Positions 63,746-64,000 of a stretch of 64,000 nt of DNA are shown piece after piece (the first letter of the stretch is position 1; every line of letters begins with the position of its first letter). The stretch comes from Blastobasis lacticolella (lineage: Eukaryota > Arthropoda > Insecta > Lepidoptera > Blastobasidae). Made by a program: the position numbers and the translations under genes. The stretch lies in the NCBI GenBank assembly GCA_905147135.1, contig LR990039.1:30997708-31061707 (forward strand), read 5' to 3'. The notes under the pieces are model-generated. The model was not told where the DNA came from, did no database searches, and worked only from the letters and a program-made list of their open reading frames with translations.

Positions 63746-64000
63746 GAGGGAGAAAAATAAATATGGGTAATATGTAGAAAATCCCCTGTTACAACCAAAG
63801 TAAAAAAACATTAAAGTGGGAACAACCCTGTAGCGTAGGTATATACCTAACTACCTTGTATGTGTGTAGATAAGATCTTTCGCTAGTAAGCATTTTTATA
63901 TTGTAATGGAGCCAGTCTGCTACTAACCGGGATACAATGCACTTCGTATAATAAACGTCGTACTTATACTAAAGCGGTCTTTGATTTAACCTACTGAGCA
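63746..64000. other. No gene recognised
   Basis: AT-rich, with TATAATAAACG near 63948. The layout (TATA-like and AATAAA-like words near a pyrimidine-rich end) could be part of an LTR cut by the window edge, but nothing confirms this. Confidence 0.3.

Overview
The window looks like repeat-rich insect nuclear DNA, most likely from a moth or butterfly (Lepidoptera). The grounds are spliced genes with GT/AG introns, a tRNA-headed SINE family in at least nine places, a cecropia-type mariner, 3' ends of RTE-like LINEs as commonly seen in Lepidoptera, an AT-rich background, and abundant GTAGGTAC/TACCTACC low-complexity tracts. There are no prokaryotic operons, rRNA genes, free-standing tRNA genes or CRISPR arrays. 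The order is inferred from repeat types and was not tested by a search.

Layout. 1-7 kb: the 3' end of a receptor-type guanylyl cyclase on the + strand (exons 4477-4667 and 5111-5692) with a long upstream intron carrying SINEs and a duplicated flank, then a long 3' UTR. 7-17 kb: SINEs, a 107-bp MITE, two adjacent perfect hairpins, a 5'-truncated LINE with a 350-codon open reverse-transcriptase frame, three non-autonomous DNA elements with inverted ends (11.4, 12.9 and 14.3 kb; the last a hAT-type MITE with a perfect 8-bp target duplication), and LINE fragments. 18-22 kb: a broken DDE transposase with a C-terminal SWIM-like finger, more MITEs, and a LINE ORF1 pseudogene (PHD-like finger plus FP25K-like domain). 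23.6-36.4 kb: a deeply nested block. A LINE family called LINE-A here (N-terminal C2H2 finger, reverse transcriptase, RPD-type C-terminal nuclease-like region) is cut by a Harbinger-like element that carries an intact three-exon Myb/Zeste-like gene. A separate Harbinger transposase gene has a second LINE-A and an 84-bp perfect palindrome in one intron. 36.6-39 kb: a decayed Ty3/gypsy-type gag-protease relic. 41-44.4 kb: a decayed cecropia-type mariner, a possible orphan terminal exon, and a SINE cut by a LINE. 45-52.9 kb: further LINE-A copies, RTE-like and other LINE pieces. 52.9-55.3 kb: a spliced piggyBac-like transposase pseudogene with a Helitron-like insert in an intron. 59-64 kb: a multi-copy, apparently spliced element of unknown type ('element X') with copies on both strands and a 36-bp hairpin-forming minisatellite; another copy lies at 27.5-28.7 kb.

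The guanylyl cyclase is the only clear conserved host gene. Almost everything else is mobile DNA, and its interest lies in nesting order and in three things known element types do not fully explain: element X, the series of perfect short-loop inverted repeats, and the Myb-only Harbinger unit. All calls come from reading the sequence and its translations. No database or folding computation was run.
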